From assembly GCA_049974825.1 (NCBI GenBank), contig JBNGDJ010000005.1:1-49380 (forward strand): DNA of 49,380 nucleotides, read 5' to 3'. This DNA is from JBKHDT01 sp049974825 (lineage in GTDB: Bacteria; Pseudomonadota; Gammaproteobacteria; Halothiobacillales; Halothiobacillaceae). Below the pieces are notes generated by a model. It saw only the letters and a program-made list of their open reading frames with translations, was not told the origin of the DNA and searched no databases. Position numbers and translations under genes: made by a program. Positions 16,890-26,275 of the stretch are shown in pieces; position 1 is the first letter of the stretch, and each line of letters begins with the position of its first letter.

Positions 16890-18194
16890 ATGCCAAAAGC
16901 CCGTCGAACGCATCTTGCATTGCTGATTCTCCTGCTGCTTGCCGGCTGCCTTGTTGTATTTGCTCCAGTAACCGCAAGTGCGCTGGAGCGGGAGATCGAT
17001 CTGGGCGAGGGTATCAGCCTGCCGGTTTCCGTGTACCCGGCAGCCCAGGCCCGGGGCGTGCTGCTTTGGCTGCCTTCCGAACGGGGTGTGCACTCCGGGA
17101 TGCACTCGGTTGCTGCCGAAATGGCCGAGCGGACCGGATACAGCCTGTGGATCGCCGATCCCTTTGCCGCCTGGCTGCTACCGGCATCCGCGGATTCGCT
17201 GAAGACCATGGCACCGGAATCTCTGACCCGGGTGATTGACCAGGCCCTGGCCGAGTTTCCGGTCGTCTACCTGTTGGCGCATGACCGCGGTTCGGGGTTG
17301 GCTCTGCGCCTTGCACGGGCCTGGCAGCTTGCAAACCCTGGCGCGACCGGTGCAAGCGGGATCGTGCTGATTACGCCCAATGTCTACCGCCAGACGCCGG
17401 TGGTCGGGCAGCCAGGGGTGTTCGAGCCCGTGGCTCGAGCCACCAATCTGCCGGTATTCGCCATGCAGCCGGCCCTGTCACCTACCGCCCTGCGTTTCTC
17501 GGAGGTTGTCGCGGCCCTCTCGGCAGGGGGTGCGCGGGTTTATCGACAGCTGTTGCCGGAGGTTCGGGACCGGTTCTTCTTTCGGCCCGATGCAACCGCT
17601 GCGGAGCAGGCCATGACCGAACGGCTTCCGGGGCTGGTGGCCCAGGCGCTCGATTTGCTAGAGGGCGAATCCGTGCCGGACCAGGCGGCCGCGTTGCCTG
17701 TAGTCGAACCGGGGGACGAAACGCCTGATGCCCGGCAACGGCTGACCCCCTATCAGGGCGAGAATGCCGACGATCCGCCTGCGCTGGCGCTTGAAGATCT
17801 GCGGGGTGGGCGGCGCGATCTGGCCGATCTGCGCGGGCAGGTGGTCCTTCTGAACTTCTGGGCGAGCTGGTGCCCGCCCTGTCTGCACGAAATGCCGTCC
17901 ATGCAGCGGCTTTACGATCGGTATCGGAACCGGGGATTCACCATCGCGGCGGTCAATCTGGGCGAGACTCCCGAGCGTATCCGGCCTTTTCTTGAGGATC
18001 TGGATATCGGGTTCCCGATCTGGTTGGACCCGGAAAATCGCTCGGCCCGCCGCTGGCAGGTGTTTGCCTATCCCACCAGTTTTCTGATCTCTCGCACCGG
18101 CGCCATCCGTTACGCCATTGCCGGCGGGATCGACTGGGAAAGCCCCGAGGCGGTCTCCCGCATCGAGCAACTTCTGGAGGAGGCAGGTCCGTGA
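16890..18194 (+). CDS. Lipoprotein fusion of hydrolase-like domain and TlpA-type thioredoxin
   Basis: The 434-aa exported protein starts with a signal peptide (residues 1-19) ending in LAGC, so C20 is a candidate lipid-attachment cysteine; an ASA site near 29-31 is an alternative Sec cleavage point. Residues about 45-255 look like an alpha/beta-hydrolase fold (VVYLLAHDRGSG, IVLITPNVY) of DUF3530-like type, without a canonical GxSxG. Residues about 285-434 are a TlpA/ResA thioredoxin domain with the active site WCPPC at C328 and C331 and YPTSFLISRTG containing the cis-Pro. The fusion suggests a periplasmic thiol-disulfide enzyme with an added binding or hydrolytic module. It overlaps the next gene by 4 nt. 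Confidence 0.72.
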   Translation: MPKARRTHLALLILLLLAGCLVVFAPVTASALEREIDLGEGISLPVSVYPAAQARGVLLWLPSERGVHSGMHSVAAEMAERTGYSLWIADPFAAWLLPASADSLKTMAPESLTRVIDQALAEFPVVYLLAHDRGSGLALRLARAWQLANPGATGASGIVLITPNVYRQTPVVGQPGVFEPVARATNLPVFAMQPALSPTALRFSEVVAALSAGGARVYRQLLPEVRDRFFFRPDATAAEQAMTERLPGLVAQALDLLEGESVPDQAAALPVVEPGDETPDARQRLTPYQGENADDPPALALEDLRGGRRDLADLRGQVVLLNFWASWCPPCLHEMPSMQRLYDRYRNRGFTIAAVNLGETPERIRPFLEDLDIGFPIWLDPENRSARRWQVFAYPTSFLISRTGAIRYAIAGGIDWESPEAVSRIEQLLEEAGP

Positions 18195-18700
18195 ATGAGC
18201 CGAAATGGCTGCTGGTCAACACCGGCGGTACCCTGAACAAACGCTACGACCCCCTGACAGGGCAGCTGTACGTCCCCGCAGATGATCTGGCTGTCGAGCG
18301 CCTGCTGGCGCCCTTTGCCGGCAATATCCCGGCCCGGGTCGTCGGGTTGGTGTACAAGGACAGCCTGGAGATGACTGACGCGGATCGGGTCGAGATCACC
18401 CGCTGCATCAAACAGTTCCCGGACCTGCCGGCGCTGCTGATTCACGGAACAGACACCATGGACCAGACCGCCCGCTGGCTGGCCGAACGGTTGCCCGAGC
18501 AAAGGATCGTTCTGACCGGGGCGATGGAGCCGCTGGCATTTGGAGGAGACGAGGCGATCAGCAATTTCGCGCTGGGCGTGGGATTCCTGATGGCCGCCGC
18601 CGACCCGGGGGTGTTTATTGCCATGCACGGGCTGGTGCGGTCGCAGGAGGCGATCTTCAAGGATCGGGCACAGGGGCTCTTTCGCCCACGGACAAGCTGA
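18191..18700 (+). CDS. Short asparaginase-like domain protein
   Basis: The 169-aa protein matches the N-terminal domain of L-asparaginases. LLVNTGGTLNKRY carries the TGGT nucleophile region and IHGTDTMDQTA carries the second active-site GTDT, followed by VLTGAMEPL. It lacks the C-terminal domain of full-length (about 330 aa) enzymes. Small stand-alone proteins of this type occur in proteobacteria, so it may be complete rather than broken; the activity is unproven. The GTG start overlaps the stop of the thioredoxin-fusion gene (GTGA), implying translational coupling. It converges with rhlE. Confidence 0.7.
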   Translation: MNEPKWLLVNTGGTLNKRYDPLTGQLYVPADDLAVERLLAPFAGNIPARVVGLVYKDSLEMTDADRVEITRCIKQFPDLPALLIHGTDTMDQTARWLAERLPEQRIVLTGAMEPLAFGGDEAISNFALGVGFLMAAADPGVFIAMHGLVRSQEAIFKDRAQGLFRPRTS

Positions 18701-18824
18701 ATTGCCTGACCAGGCGCAGCTGCGTCAGGAATCCGGAGAATGCGTCGGCGGGAAATGCCGGATGCCCGGGCGCTCCTCCGGCCTGCGGTTGTGGACACGG
18801 AACAACGTGCCCGCGTCCGTCGTG

Positions 18825-20117
18825 TCAGCCCTGCGTGGCCGGCCGGCTGGCAGACCGGCGGCGACGTTGCCGGGGCGGACCATCACGGCGATCCCGGTTT
18901 CCGGGCCGTGGCTCGTCGCGCCCGCCGCGTGCCGGGCGTCCGGAGCGCCCCGCCGGACGGTCCGCCGGGGCCGGGAAGCCCTCGGTTTCCACCCGGTCGA
19001 TGCGCTGGCCGATCAGCCGCTCAATTCCGCCGAGCAGTTTCAGCTCTTCGCCATCGACCAGGGACAGGGCCGAGCCGCTGGCCCCGGCACGACCGGTTCG
19101 GCCGATCCGATGCACGTAGTCTTCGGGCACGTTGGGCAGTTCGAAGTTGACCACCTGCGGCAGTTGGTCGATGTCCAGTCCGCGTGCCGCGATATCAGTC
19201 GCCACCAGGACCCGCAGCGTGCCGTCCTTGAATCCTTCGAGCGCCCGGGTGCGCGCATTCTGGCTCTTGTTGCCGTGGATGGCCGCGGCGCGGATTCCTT
19301 CCTTGTCGAGCTTTTCCGCAAGCCGGTTCGCGCCATGCTTGGTGCGCGTGAAGACCAGCACCTGGTGCCAGTCATGCTCGCGGATCAGGTGGCTGAGCAG
19401 GTCACGCTTGTGGCTGCTTTCGACCAGGTGGACCTGCTGCTGGACGCGCTGGGCGGTGGTGTTGCGCGCTGCGACCTCCACGCTGGCCGGGTTGTCGAGC
19501 AGGCCTTCGGCAAGCCGGCGGATTTCCGGCGAGAAGGTCGCGGAAAACAGCAGGTTCTGACGCTGGTCCGGCAGCAGGCGCAGGACCTTCCGGATATCGT
19601 GGATAAAGCCCATGTCCAGCATCCGGTCGGCTTCGTCCAGTACCAGGATCTCGATGCCCGACAGGTCCAGGTTGCCCTGGCCGACGTGGTCAAGCAGTCG
19701 GCCCGGGGTCGCAACCAGCACGTCCTGAACGGTCTTGAGTGCGCGGATCTGCGGGTTGATGTTGACGCCGCCGAACATGACCATCGAGTGCAGGTCGAGG
19801 TACTCGCCGTAGGTCAGCACGGATTCGTGGACCTGGGCGGCCAGTTCGCGCGTCGGCACCAGTACCAGGCAGCGGGGACGTCCGGGGCGCCGCGGACTTT
19901 TTGTTGCCGAAAGCAACTGCAGCACGGGCAGCGTGAAGCCGGCAGTCTTGCCGGTGCCGGTCTGGGCGGCCGCCAGCAGGTCGCGGCCGGAGAGAACGAC
20001 CGGGATGGCCTTGGCCTGAATCGGCGTGGGGTTTTCGTAACCGACGCTGTCGAGCGCGCGTAGAAGCGGCTCGCACAGGCCAAGCTCGGTAAAGGTATTG
20101 GGGGTTTCGTTCGACAT
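18825..20117 (-). CDS. rhlE: DEAD-box ATP-dependent RNA helicase, RhlE type
   Basis: This 430-aa RNA helicase has all DEAD-box motifs: the Q motif near PTPIQAKAIP, motif I AQTGTGKT, Ia PTRELAAQ, II VLDEADRML, III FSATFS, and VI HRIGRTGRAG. The N-terminal FTELGLCEPLLRALDSVGY and the Arg/Gly-rich basic tail after about residue 370 fit RhlE, which acts in ribosome maturation and RNA turnover. ATG 20117 lies 9 nt after a GGAG; ATG 20123 is an alternative. The sequence upstream of the start up to mrpG holds no other gene. Confidence 0.9.
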   Translation of the reverse strand: MSNETPNTFTELGLCEPLLRALDSVGYENPTPIQAKAIPVVLSGRDLLAAAQTGTGKTAGFTLPVLQLLSATKSPRRPGRPRCLVLVPTRELAAQVHESVLTYGEYLDLHSMVMFGGVNINPQIRALKTVQDVLVATPGRLLDHVGQGNLDLSGIEILVLDEADRMLDMGFIHDIRKVLRLLPDQRQNLLFSATFSPEIRRLAEGLLDNPASVEVAARNTTAQRVQQQVHLVESSHKRDLLSHLIREHDWHQVLVFTRTKHGANRLAEKLDKEGIRAAAIHGNKSQNARTRALEGFKDGTLRVLVATDIAARGLDIDQLPQVVNFELPNVPEDYVHRIGRTGRAGASGSALSLVDGEELKLLGGIERLIGQRIDRVETEGFPAPADRPAGRSGRPARGGRDEPRPGNRDRRDGPPRQRRRRSASRPATQG

Positions 20118-20422
20118 GCTCATGCGCTCCATCGGTGCCCATCCCCTGATTCGCACAAGGGCACCCATCGAGGCAGACGATCATTCGGGAAATTCAAATC
20201 GCGGATCCGGATGGATCGGAGAAGACCGGACGAAGACGGGTCGTTCTTTCCGGTGCGCGCAGCATACGCGCATGTGGTGCCCATGGGAAGCGCCGATTGC
20301 GGCCACGGCACGGTTCGGACGGCCTGGTCCGCCCGTTGCGACGATGTTGCCTTTGGTTACAGGATTGCCGGGATGAGCAGGTTGAGGGCGCCTGGTCCTG
20401 GAAATCCCGCTTCCGGGAGAAC
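20118..20422. other. Intergenic region upstream of rhlE and downstream of mrpG
   Basis: About 305 bases without a supportable gene. It should hold the rhlE promoter and the end of the mrp transcript. I see a short TCCCG/CGGGA inverted repeat near 20403-20416 but no T tract, and no convincing -10/-35 pair. Confidence 0.5.
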
Positions 20423-20800
20423 TTACTGCTTGTCTTCGACCGGGTGGGTGGCGGCCGCGATATCATCGGGCTGATCGGACTCGCTCCTGGCCCGCTCGCC
20501 ACGCGTACGCGTGACCGCCTTCATCTGCAGATGCAGTGCTGCCTTAGCCATCAGGTGGGCGCTGACCGGCGCGGTAATGAACAGGAACAGCGTGACCAGA
20601 AGCTCGTGCAGGCTCAGCCCGTCGCTGAAGCTGAAATACAGGGCGGAGGCGACCAGAATGGCGCCAACGCCAAGGGTGGTGGCCTTGGTCGGGCCATGCA
20701 GACGCATGAAGAAATCGGGCAGCCGGTACAGGCCGATGGAGCCGACCAGCGTGAAGAAGGCACCGACGAGTACCAGCAGGGCGAGAACGACATCAAGCAT
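20423..20800 (-). CDS. mrpG: Mrp Na+/H+ antiporter subunit G
   Basis: MrpG is a small membrane subunit of the Mrp/Mnh cation/proton antiporter. The 125-aa protein has three hydrophobic helices (VVLALLVLVGAFFTLVGSIG, then LGVGAILVASALYFSF, then LLVTLFLFITAPVSAHLM) and the family blocks GLYRLPDFFMRLHGPTKATTLG and APVSAHLMAKAA. The charged C-terminal tail of about 30 residues is variable. ATG 20800 is chosen because it begins right before helix 1, with a GGAG just upstream at the end of mrpF. It is the last gene of the operon. Confidence 0.92.
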   Translation of the reverse strand: MLDVVLALLVLVGAFFTLVGSIGLYRLPDFFMRLHGPTKATTLGVGAILVASALYFSFSDGLSLHELLVTLFLFITAPVSAHLMAKAALHLQMKAVTRTRGERARSESDQPDDIAAATHPVEDKQ

Positions 20801-20807
20801 TTTCAGG

Positions 20808-21077
20808 TCACTCCATGATATCGCCGCGCAGCAGGTACTTGCTGAGCGCGACGGTGCCGACGAAGCCCATGACGGCAATCAGCAGCGCCGCCTCGAAGTA
20901 CAGGGCACTGTCCGAGGACAACCCGAACAGGATCAGCAGGGCGATGGAGTTGATGTAGAGCGTGTCCAGCGCGAGGATCCGGTCGGGCAGGTCCGGTCCG
21001 CGAAGCAGGCGTAGCAGGCTCAGTGCCAGCGCCAGGCTTACCAGGGCGAAGGCCAGGGGCAGAACGGCTTGGAGCAT
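20808..21077 (-). CDS. mrpF: Mrp Na+/H+ antiporter subunit F
   Basis: MrpF is an 89-aa three-helix subunit of the Mrp complex. It shows the family pattern LRLLRGPDLPDRILALDTLYINSIAL between helices one and two, and GFVGTVALSKYLLRGDIME at the end. The RGPxxxDRxxAxD-type core is characteristic. Its start overlaps the mrpE stop by one base, and mrpG begins 7 nt beyond its stop, so the genes are probably coupled. Confidence 0.93.
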   Translation of the reverse strand: MLQAVLPLAFALVSLALALSLLRLLRGPDLPDRILALDTLYINSIALLILFGLSSDSALYFEAALLIAVMGFVGTVALSKYLLRGDIME

Positions 21078-21574
21078 CAGGAAAATACCTCCCGCAGGGG
21101 CGCCTCGTAGCGTTGCTTGATCTTGGCGATCTCGGCGTCGATGTCTTCGACGTGGAGTGCATGGACCAGCAGCGTCCGACCATCACTGGACAGGTCGCAT
21201 GAGACCGTGCCCGGTGTCAGCGAAATCGTGTTCGCCAGCAGGGAAATCGCCAGCGGTGACTGCAGGTCCAGCGGAATCTGGATAAAGGCCGGGGCCAGTC
21301 GATCGTTGCGTCCCAGGATCAGCCGGGCCACCACCAGGTTGGCCACCAGGATGTCGTAGAGGACCAGCGCCACGAAACGAGCGAGCACGCCGGGGTGGCG
21401 AATGCGGACTTCCTCCGGCCAGAACGCAGAGGTCAGTTTGGGTATCGCCAGACCCAGCAGCAGGCCCAAGACAAAGTGACCGGCACTGAAGCTGTTGTTC
21501 AGGAGCATCCAGGCCAGCACGAGGAAGGCACTGAGCAAAGGATGTGGCAGCCAGCGATGCAGGGTGGCGTTCAT
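21077..21574 (-). CDS. mrpE: Mrp Na+/H+ antiporter subunit E
   Basis: MrpE is a 165-aa subunit with N-terminal hydrophobic segments (PLLSAFLVLAWMLLNNSFSAGHFVLGLLLGL) followed by a cytoplasmic part. The blocks VARLILGRNDRLAPAFIQIPL and LLANTISLTPGTVSCDLSSDG are typical of MrpE. The C-terminus, with HALHVEDIDAEIAKIKQRYE, forms a charged helix. It overlaps mrpD by 4 nt at its start and mrpF by one base at its end. Confidence 0.93.
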   Translation of the reverse strand: MNATLHRWLPHPLLSAFLVLAWMLLNNSFSAGHFVLGLLLGLAIPKLTSAFWPEEVRIRHPGVLARFVALVLYDILVANLVVARLILGRNDRLAPAFIQIPLDLQSPLAISLLANTISLTPGTVSCDLSSDGRTLLVHALHVEDIDAEIAKIKQRYEAPLREVFS

Positions 21575-23094
21575 CGTTCACCTCCCACGGGTTCAAGCTT
21601 CAGCACCGAGTGGATGTAATCGGCCGGCACAGCAAGCTGTTGTGCCGTGGCCATCATCCATTCGTGTACAGGGTGCGCGAAAAGCACCATCAGCGGGCTC
21701 AGGGCAAACAGCCCGACCACCGGCACCAGGGCCATCCGGCTCACGGCCTCGCCCTCATCGTTCGGGGTGGAGAGAGTGCGGTAGAACAACATGGTGCCCG
21801 CACGGGCCATGGCCACGATAATCATGAAGCTTGCCACCAGAATGGCCGCATACACCCAGGCAGTCAGCGGGCCGTTGAGGGCTGCGTGCAGGATCAGCAC
21901 CTTGCCGAAGAACCCCGAGAGCGGCGGCATCCCCGCGATCGAAATCGCCGCGGCGAATAGCAGCGAGCCGACGAAGATCGCGTTGGGCATGGCCGGCGCC
22001 GGGCTGAAGCGGTCGCCCACACTGCCTCGGCCGCGGGCGATCACGTCGGCCAGCAGGAACAGGCCCGCGGTGACCACCGTGGAGTGGAACAGGTAGTAAA
22101 GCGCCCCGGCCAGCGCGGCCTGACTGTTCAGCCCCAGGGCAATCAGCAGCGTCCCGATCGAGGCCAGCACCAGATAGGCCACCTGCATGCGCAGCATACG
22201 CGCGGCCATGACTCCGAAGGCCGCCAGGATCATCGTGACCAGGCCGGTCACCAGCAGCCAGGGCGCGGCCAAGTCGACCAATCCGCCGGGCGCGTCGGTG
22301 AACAGCGTCCCGTGCACCCGGATGATCGCGTAGATGCCCACCTTGGTCATGATGGCGAACAGCGCAGCCACCGGTGCGCTGGTGCGCGCATAGGCGCCCG
22401 GAAGCCACAGGTACAGCGGGAACATCGCCGCCTTGACGCCGAAGACGATCAGCAAAAGCAGTCCGGCGGCTGCCACCAGGCCGGCACGTTCCTCCGGCAA
22501 CTCCTGGATGCGCGCGGCCATGTCGGCCAGGTTGAGCGTGCCGAGGGCGCCGTAGAGTGCCCCGACCGCGAACAGGAAAAGCGTTGAGCCGACCAGGTTG
22601 ATGACGACGTACTGAAGTCCGGCCCGGGTCCGCTTCCGGCCGCCGCCATGCAGCAGCAGCCCGTAGGAGGCGATCAGCAGGATCTCGAAGAAGACGAACA
22701 GGTTGAAGACGTCGCCGGTCAGGAAAGCCCCGTTGATGCCGAGCAACTGGAACTGGAACAGCGGATGAAAATGTGGACCGCGGGCATCAATGCCGGTGGC
22801 CACGGCATACCAGAGCGCGCCCAGGGCCAGGATCGCCGTCAGCAGCAGCATGAGCGCCGAGAGTTGGTCCAGGACCATCACGATGCCGAAGGGGGCCTGC
22901 CAGTTGCCAAGGATGTAGACATGCTGGCTTCCATCGGCAACCAGTCCCATCGAGGCGACCGCCATGGCCAGCAGCCCGGCGGTCACCAGCAGGTTCAGTG
23001 TCCGCTGCAGCGCAAGTCCGCCGGACCGGGCCAGGATCAGGCCCATGCCGGCAATCAGTGGTACCAGCAGCGAGAGAACGACCGCTTGCATCAT
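21571..23094 (-). CDS. mrpD: Mrp Na+/H+ antiporter subunit D
   Basis: MrpD is an NADH-dehydrogenase-like proton/cation-translocating subunit. The 507-aa protein has about 14 predicted membrane segments, with charged residues inside helices as in the NuoN/M-like family (for instance NGAFLTGDVFNLFVFFEILL with a membrane Glu). KAAMFPLYLWLPGAYARTSAPVAALFAIMTKVGIYA is the conserved Lys-containing core. It starts with two adjacent ATGs (23094 and 23091); the upstream gene mrpC ends here with a 4-nt overlap. Confidence 0.94.
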   Translation of the reverse strand: MMQAVVLSLLVPLIAGMGLILARSGGLALQRTLNLLVTAGLLAMAVASMGLVADGSQHVYILGNWQAPFGIVMVLDQLSALMLLLTAILALGALWYAVATGIDARGPHFHPLFQFQLLGINGAFLTGDVFNLFVFFEILLIASYGLLLHGGGRKRTRAGLQYVVINLVGSTLFLFAVGALYGALGTLNLADMAARIQELPEERAGLVAAAGLLLLIVFGVKAAMFPLYLWLPGAYARTSAPVAALFAIMTKVGIYAIIRVHGTLFTDAPGGLVDLAAPWLLVTGLVTMILAAFGVMAARMLRMQVAYLVLASIGTLLIALGLNSQAALAGALYYLFHSTVVTAGLFLLADVIARGRGSVGDRFSPAPAMPNAIFVGSLLFAAAISIAGMPPLSGFFGKVLILHAALNGPLTAWVYAAILVASFMIIVAMARAGTMLFYRTLSTPNDEGEAVSRMALVPVVGLFALSPLMVLFAHPVHEWMMATAQQLAVPADYIHSVLKLEPVGGER

Positions 23095-23471
23095 TTGCGT
23101 GATTCTCCCTTGCCGGATTTGCCGCGTTCGCCGATTTCATCAGGGCCTTGGTGCAGGCCGTCCACATGATCGTTGCCCAGCTCCGCCCGTGCCTTGAGGG
23201 CCAGCGCGATCACGAAGGCGGTCATGCCGAAGGCGATCACGATGGCGGTCAGCACCAGCGCCTGGGGCAGGGGGTCGGCGTAACCGACGGCCTCCGGGTC
23301 AATGACCCCGGGCATCCCGACCGTGAGTCGCCCCATGGCGAAGAGGAACACGTTGGCGGCATAGGCCAGCAGGGTCAGGCCGAGTACGACCGGGAAGGTG
23401 CGTGCCCGGAGGGTCAGGTAGACCCCGGTGGCGGTCAATATGCCGATCAGCAGGGAAATCAGCAGCTCCAT
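23091..23471 (-). CDS. mrpC: Mrp Na+/H+ antiporter subunit C
   Basis: MrpC resembles NuoK. The 126-aa protein has three helices: LLISLLIGILTATGVYLTL, VVLGLTLLAYAANVFLFAMG and PLPQALVLTAIVIAFGMTAFVIALA. The family block DPLPQALVLTAIVI and the membrane residue pattern fit. The start overlaps the mrpA stop by one base (TGATG). The last 25 residues are charged and variable. Confidence 0.93.
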   Translation of the reverse strand: MELLISLLIGILTATGVYLTLRARTFPVVLGLTLLAYAANVFLFAMGRLTVGMPGVIDPEAVGYADPLPQALVLTAIVIAFGMTAFVIALALKARAELGNDHVDGLHQGPDEIGERGKSGKGESRK

Positions 23472-26275
23472 CAGTGGGTTGCCTCAGGACGGGGTTGATC
23501 GCTCGCATGGGAGAGCTTGCCGAGCTGGACGAGCATCAGCACGGTCGATCCGACCACCACCAGGAACACGCCCAGGTCAAACACCAGCGCGCTGGCGACC
23601 TCGAACTTGCCGACGATCGGCCAGGTCAGGTAGGTGAAGCTGGTGGTCAGGAAGGGATAGCCAAGCACCATCGAAACCAGGCCGGTGCCGGTGGCAAAGA
23701 ACAGGCCGGCGGCGATGACCAGGTGCATGTCCACTGGCAGCCGTTGCCGAGTCCAGTCGATGCCGTTGGACAGGTACTGGACGATCAGGGCCACCGCGGC
23801 GATCAGGCCGGCGATAAAGCCGCCGCCAGGCAGGTTGTGGCCACGCAGGAATACGAAGGCGGCCACCGCCAGCATCAGCGGCAGCAACAAGCGGGTTAGG
23901 GTGCGCATGATCGTCGGATGCGCGTCCGGTGACCAGGCGCGGCCCTGCACGTCCGCCGCCGGGGCCCGCAGCGACAGCCCCTGCAGCATGGCGTAGATGC
24001 CGAGTCCGGCGATGGCCAGCACCGCGATCTCGCCCAGCGTATCGAAGCCGCGGAAGTCCACCAGAATGACGTTCACCACGTTGGTGCCGCCGCCGCCGGG
24101 CTTGCTGTTGGCCAGGAAGAAGTCCGAAATCGGGGCGAAGTCGCGGGTCAGCACCGCCATGGCCAGCAGGGTAGCGCCCACCCCGGCCAGCAGGGCGAGG
24201 ATCACATCCCGGGCATGACGGCCGCTCCAGCGCTCTGCCGGGCTGCTCTGGGGCAGGAAGAACAGCGCAAGCAGCAGCAGAACGATGGTGACCACCTCAA
24301 CCGAAAGCTGGGTCAGCGCCAGGTCGGGTGCCGAGAACTTGGCGAAGCCCAGCGAAATGACCAAGCCGATGACGCCCAGTACAATCAGGGAAATCAGGCG
24401 CTTGCGGTGCAGGATCACGGTGGCGATCGCCGCGATCGCCATGGCGGCGCCGGCAACGACCGTGACAGCATCCACTGGCATCATGGCCCGATCACCCAGC
24501 AGGGGTGTGCCGAGCATCAGATAGCCGTAAGTGCCGGCCACGATGCCTGCACCAATGATCCAGGACACGGCATGCTGCAGGCTGCCATTGTCGAAGCGGG
24601 CGGTCACCGCACCCGACAGGGAGAAAAGCCAGGCAATCACGGCATTGAAGGGTACGCGGGCGTCGATCTTTTCCAGGTAGCGGTCGTGGAAGGCGAACAG
24701 GCGCTCACGCAGGAAGTAGATGCCCACCCCGACGGTCAGCGCGATGGCGCTCATGAGCAGCGGCAGGTTGAAACCGTGCCAGAGATAGAGCCCGTACTCC
24801 GGCGGTGTGCCCTGCAGCACGCCGGTAACCGCTACCGCGAGGATGGGCCCGACGATCAGTGACGGCACGATGCCAACTGCCAGGCAGAGCACGACCAGAA
24901 GATCCACGGGGATTTTCATGAACCGCGGCGGCTCGTGCGGAGTCTTGGGCAGGTCAACAGGCTCGCCGTTGAAGAAGACGTCGTGGATAAAGCGCAGCGA
25001 GTAGGCCACGGACATCATCCCGCCGATTGTCACCAGCGCCGGGATCAGCCAGCTCGCGGCGCTTCCCTGGCCGAAAGTGATTGCCTCGGCGAAGAACATT
25101 TCCTTGGAAATGAACCCGTTGAGCAATGGTACGCCTGCCATGGCGGCCGCCGCGATCATGGCCAGCACGGCCGTGTGCGGCATGTATTTGAGCAGCCCGT
25201 TGAGTCGGCGCATGTCGCGGGTGCCGGTTTCGTGATCGATGATCCCCGCCACCATGAACAGCGACGCCTTGAACGTGGCGTGGTTGATGATGTGAAACAC
25301 GGCGGCCACCGCGGCCAGCGGAGTGCCAAAGCCGAACAGCAGGGTGATCAGCCCCAGGTGGCTGATCGTCGAGTAGGCCAGCAGCCCCTTCAGGTCATGC
25401 TTGAACAGCGCGGTGTAGGCGCCCAGCAGGAAGGTGGCCAGGCCCGCCGAGGACACGATCCAGACCCATTCGGGCGTGCCCGCCAGGGCCGGAAACAGCC
25501 GGGCCAGCATGAAGATCCCCGCCTTGACCATGGTGGCCGAATGCAGGTAAGCGGAGACGGGCGTCGGGGCTGCCATCGCGTGCGGCAGCCAGAAATGGAA
25601 GGGGAACTGGGCCGACTTGGTAAAGACCCCGAGCAGGATCAGGACCAGCGTGGGCAGGTACAGCGGGTGGTTCTTGATCAGGTCCCCGGCCGCGAGCACA
25701 TCGCTGAGCTGGTAGCTCCCGACGATATGCCCGAGCAGCAGCACACCGGCCAGCATGGCCAGGCCGCCCCCGCCGGTGACCGCCAGTGCCATGCGGGCGC
25801 CCTGGCGGGCATCGCGCCGGTGCTGCCAGTAGCTGATCAGCAGGAAGGAACTCAGGGAAGTCAGCTCCCAGAACACCACCAGCTGGATCAGGTTCTCGGA
25901 GAGCACGATGCCAAGCATCGACCCCATGAACAGCAGCATGTAGGCGAAGAAGCGCCCCATGCAGTCACGCGGGGACAGGTAGTACCTGGCGTAGAGAATG
26001 ATCAGCAGGCCGATCAGCAGGATCAACAGCGCGAACAGCAGCGCCAGCCCATCGAGCCGGAAGGAGAAATTCAGGCCGATGGCCGGCAGCCATTGCCATG
26101 TCTGGACAATGGTTTCGCCACCAAAGGGTGCGCCCATGGATGGTGCCAGCGCCAGCAGAGCCGCGGAGGTAAAGCCCGCGGCCACCCAGGCCGAGGCCAG
26201 ACGGTTCAGCCGGGCCGACCAGGCAGCAAAAGCCGCCCCGAGGAAGGGCAGGAGTACGACAATGGGTAGGTTCAT
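23471..26275 (-). CDS. mrpA: Mrp Na+/H+ antiporter subunit A fused with subunit B
   Basis: This 934-aa protein is the largest Mrp subunit. Residues up to about 500 are NuoL-like with many helices (YWQHRRDARQGARMALAVTG, FWLPHAMAAPTPVSAYLHSATMVKAGIF, LLAYSTISHLGLI). The next part is the MrpA C-terminal region, with LALTQLSVEVVTIVLLLLALF. From about residue 790 it continues into an MrpB domain (RGHNLPGGGFIAGLIAA, GLVSMVLGYPFLTTSF), so no separate mrpB is needed. The complex exports Na+ in exchange for protons and suits alkaline or saline conditions. It heads the mrpA(B)-C-D-E-F-G operon. Confidence 0.94.
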   Translation of the reverse strand: MNLPIVVLLPFLGAAFAAWSARLNRLASAWVAAGFTSAALLALAPSMGAPFGGETIVQTWQWLPAIGLNFSFRLDGLALLFALLILLIGLLIILYARYYLSPRDCMGRFFAYMLLFMGSMLGIVLSENLIQLVVFWELTSLSSFLLISYWQHRRDARQGARMALAVTGGGGLAMLAGVLLLGHIVGSYQLSDVLAAGDLIKNHPLYLPTLVLILLGVFTKSAQFPFHFWLPHAMAAPTPVSAYLHSATMVKAGIFMLARLFPALAGTPEWVWIVSSAGLATFLLGAYTALFKHDLKGLLAYSTISHLGLITLLFGFGTPLAAVAAVFHIINHATFKASLFMVAGIIDHETGTRDMRRLNGLLKYMPHTAVLAMIAAAAMAGVPLLNGFISKEMFFAEAITFGQGSAASWLIPALVTIGGMMSVAYSLRFIHDVFFNGEPVDLPKTPHEPPRFMKIPVDLLVVLCLAVGIVPSLIVGPILAVAVTGVLQGTPPEYGLYLWHGFNLPLLMSAIALTVGVGIYFLRERLFAFHDRYLEKIDARVPFNAVIAWLFSLSGAVTARFDNGSLQHAVSWIIGAGIVAGTYGYLMLGTPLLGDRAMMPVDAVTVVAGAAMAIAAIATVILHRKRLISLIVLGVIGLVISLGFAKFSAPDLALTQLSVEVVTIVLLLLALFFLPQSSPAERWSGRHARDVILALLAGVGATLLAMAVLTRDFAPISDFFLANSKPGGGGTNVVNVILVDFRGFDTLGEIAVLAIAGLGIYAMLQGLSLRAPAADVQGRAWSPDAHPTIMRTLTRLLLPLMLAVAAFVFLRGHNLPGGGFIAGLIAAVALIVQYLSNGIDWTRQRLPVDMHLVIAAGLFFATGTGLVSMVLGYPFLTTSFTYLTWPIVGKFEVASALVFDLGVFLVVVGSTVLMLVQLGKLSHASDQPRPEATH

